5,680 bases of DNA from Pseudomonadota bacterium. Lineage in GTDB: Bacteria; Pseudomonadota; Gammaproteobacteria; Acidiferrobacterales; Acidiferrobacteraceae. Position 1 is the first letter of the stretch, and every line of letters starts with the position of its first letter. The stretch lies in NCBI GenBank assembly GCA_021797365.1, contig JAJZZU010000189.1:1-5680 (forward strand). The letters run 5' to 3'. The position numbers and the translations under genes were made by a program. Under the pieces are notes generated by a model. It made no database searches. It was given only the letters and a program-made list of their open reading frames with translations, and was not told where the DNA came from. Shown here piece after piece: positions 5,447 to 5,680 of the stretch.

Positions 5447-5451
5447 GGGAG
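5447..5451 (+). promoter_or_regulatory. Ribosome binding site of metK
   Basis: GGGAG lies five bases before the metK ATG at 5457, a well-placed Shine-Dalgarno sequence that fixes the start codon. Confidence 0.7.
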
Positions 5452-5456
5452 TCACC

Positions 5457-5680
5457 ATGTCGAAATCCTACCTCTTTACATCCGAATCGGTATCCGAAGG
5501 TCATCCCGACAAGATCGCGGACCAGATCTCGGATGGGGTGCTTGATGCCGTGCTGACGCAAGACCCTTACGGACGCGTGGCCTGCGAAACGCTCGTCAAC
5601 ACGGGGCTCGTGGTTTTGTCGGGCGAGATCACGACCAAGGCGATCGTGGATTTCACGGACATCGCGCGCGCCACCATCCG
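5457..5680 (+). CDS. metK: S-adenosylmethionine synthetase, N-terminal fragment (3' end outside window)
   Basis: The first 74 codons of methionine adenosyltransferase, which makes S-adenosylmethionine from methionine and ATP in the cytoplasm. The protein opens [26 protein letters not shown], almost the same as E. coli MetK ([25 protein letters not shown]). His16 and Asp18 of the GHPDK motif correspond to the ATP/phosphate and Mg2+ site residues. The following [26 protein letters not shown] keeps the conserved ACE-T-x-V-x-TG block, with Glu44 and Glu57 (the GEITT glutamate). The frame is open to the window edge without damage; the central and C-terminal domains lie outside. It is divergent from the ttcA-like gene across 164 nt, so transcription probably starts within that gap. 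No MetJ-box-like AGACGTCT repeats are visible upstream. Confidence 0.97.
   Translation, partial: MSKSYLFTSESVSEGHPDKIADQISDGVLDAVLTQDPYGRVACETLVNTGLVVLSGEITTKAIVDFTDIARATI

Noticed and set aside
5341..5456. SAM or SAH riboswitch before metK
   Set aside because: No match to the conserved cores I know; GCTCAC at 5417-5422 resembles a piece of the SAH element but the rest of the consensus is missing.
5149..5556. Overlapping plus and minus open frames across the ttcA-like/metK gap
   Set aside because: They cross the start regions of two clear genes in other frames and show no domain. The gap looks regulatory rather than coding.
1..5680. Mobile element, phage, CRISPR, toxin-antitoxin or defence system
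   Set aside because: No transposase, integrase, terminal repeats, spaced direct repeats or toxin-like genes; the genes are housekeeping or envelope genes with uniform base composition.

Overview
The window is GC-rich DNA that looks like the chromosome of a gammaproteobacterium-like Gram-negative, probably close to chemolithotrophic lineages. This is inferred from codon usage, from the fmt-rsmB pairing, and from E. coli-like RsmB, MetK and LpxL/LpxM-family proteins. I assign no species. Almost every base is coding, and I see no tRNA, rRNA, CRISPR array, insertion sequence or phage gene.

Layout. Plus strand, 1-1799: the 3' end of fmt (methionyl-tRNA formyltransferase), complete rsmB (16S rRNA m5C967 methyltransferase; TTG start overlapping the fmt stop), and a 105-residue TPR protein 21 nt downstream. 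Minus strand, 5292 down to 1802: a TtcA-family PP-loop/Fe-S tRNA-thiolation-like protein, followed by three tandem, mutually diverged LpxL/LpxM-family lipid A secondary acyltransferases. The gaps are 33 nt, then two 8-nt ATGANTGA overlaps, so this reads as one four-gene operon. It converges on the plus-strand cluster with only 2 nt between stop codons and no visible terminator. Plus strand, 5457 to the edge: the 5' end of metK (S-adenosylmethionine synthetase), divergent from the ttcA-like gene.

The only non-coding stretch of note is the 164-nt divergent region 5293-5456. It holds a perfect 10-bp GC hairpin, a bulged hairpin near the metK promoter candidate, and a possible promoter whose predicted start falls on the A of the ttcA-like ATG (a leaderless mRNA).

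Functionally, fmt and rsmB serve translation initiation and ribosome modification. The minus operon joins tRNA thiolation with outer-membrane lipid A acylation, where three acyltransferases could add or swap secondary acyl chains. metK supplies the S-adenosylmethionine that RsmB uses. The most noteworthy features are the triple acyltransferase array, whose first member has a divergent active-site context, and the variant cysteine motifs of the TtcA-like protein. I found no clear evidence of a wholly new system.
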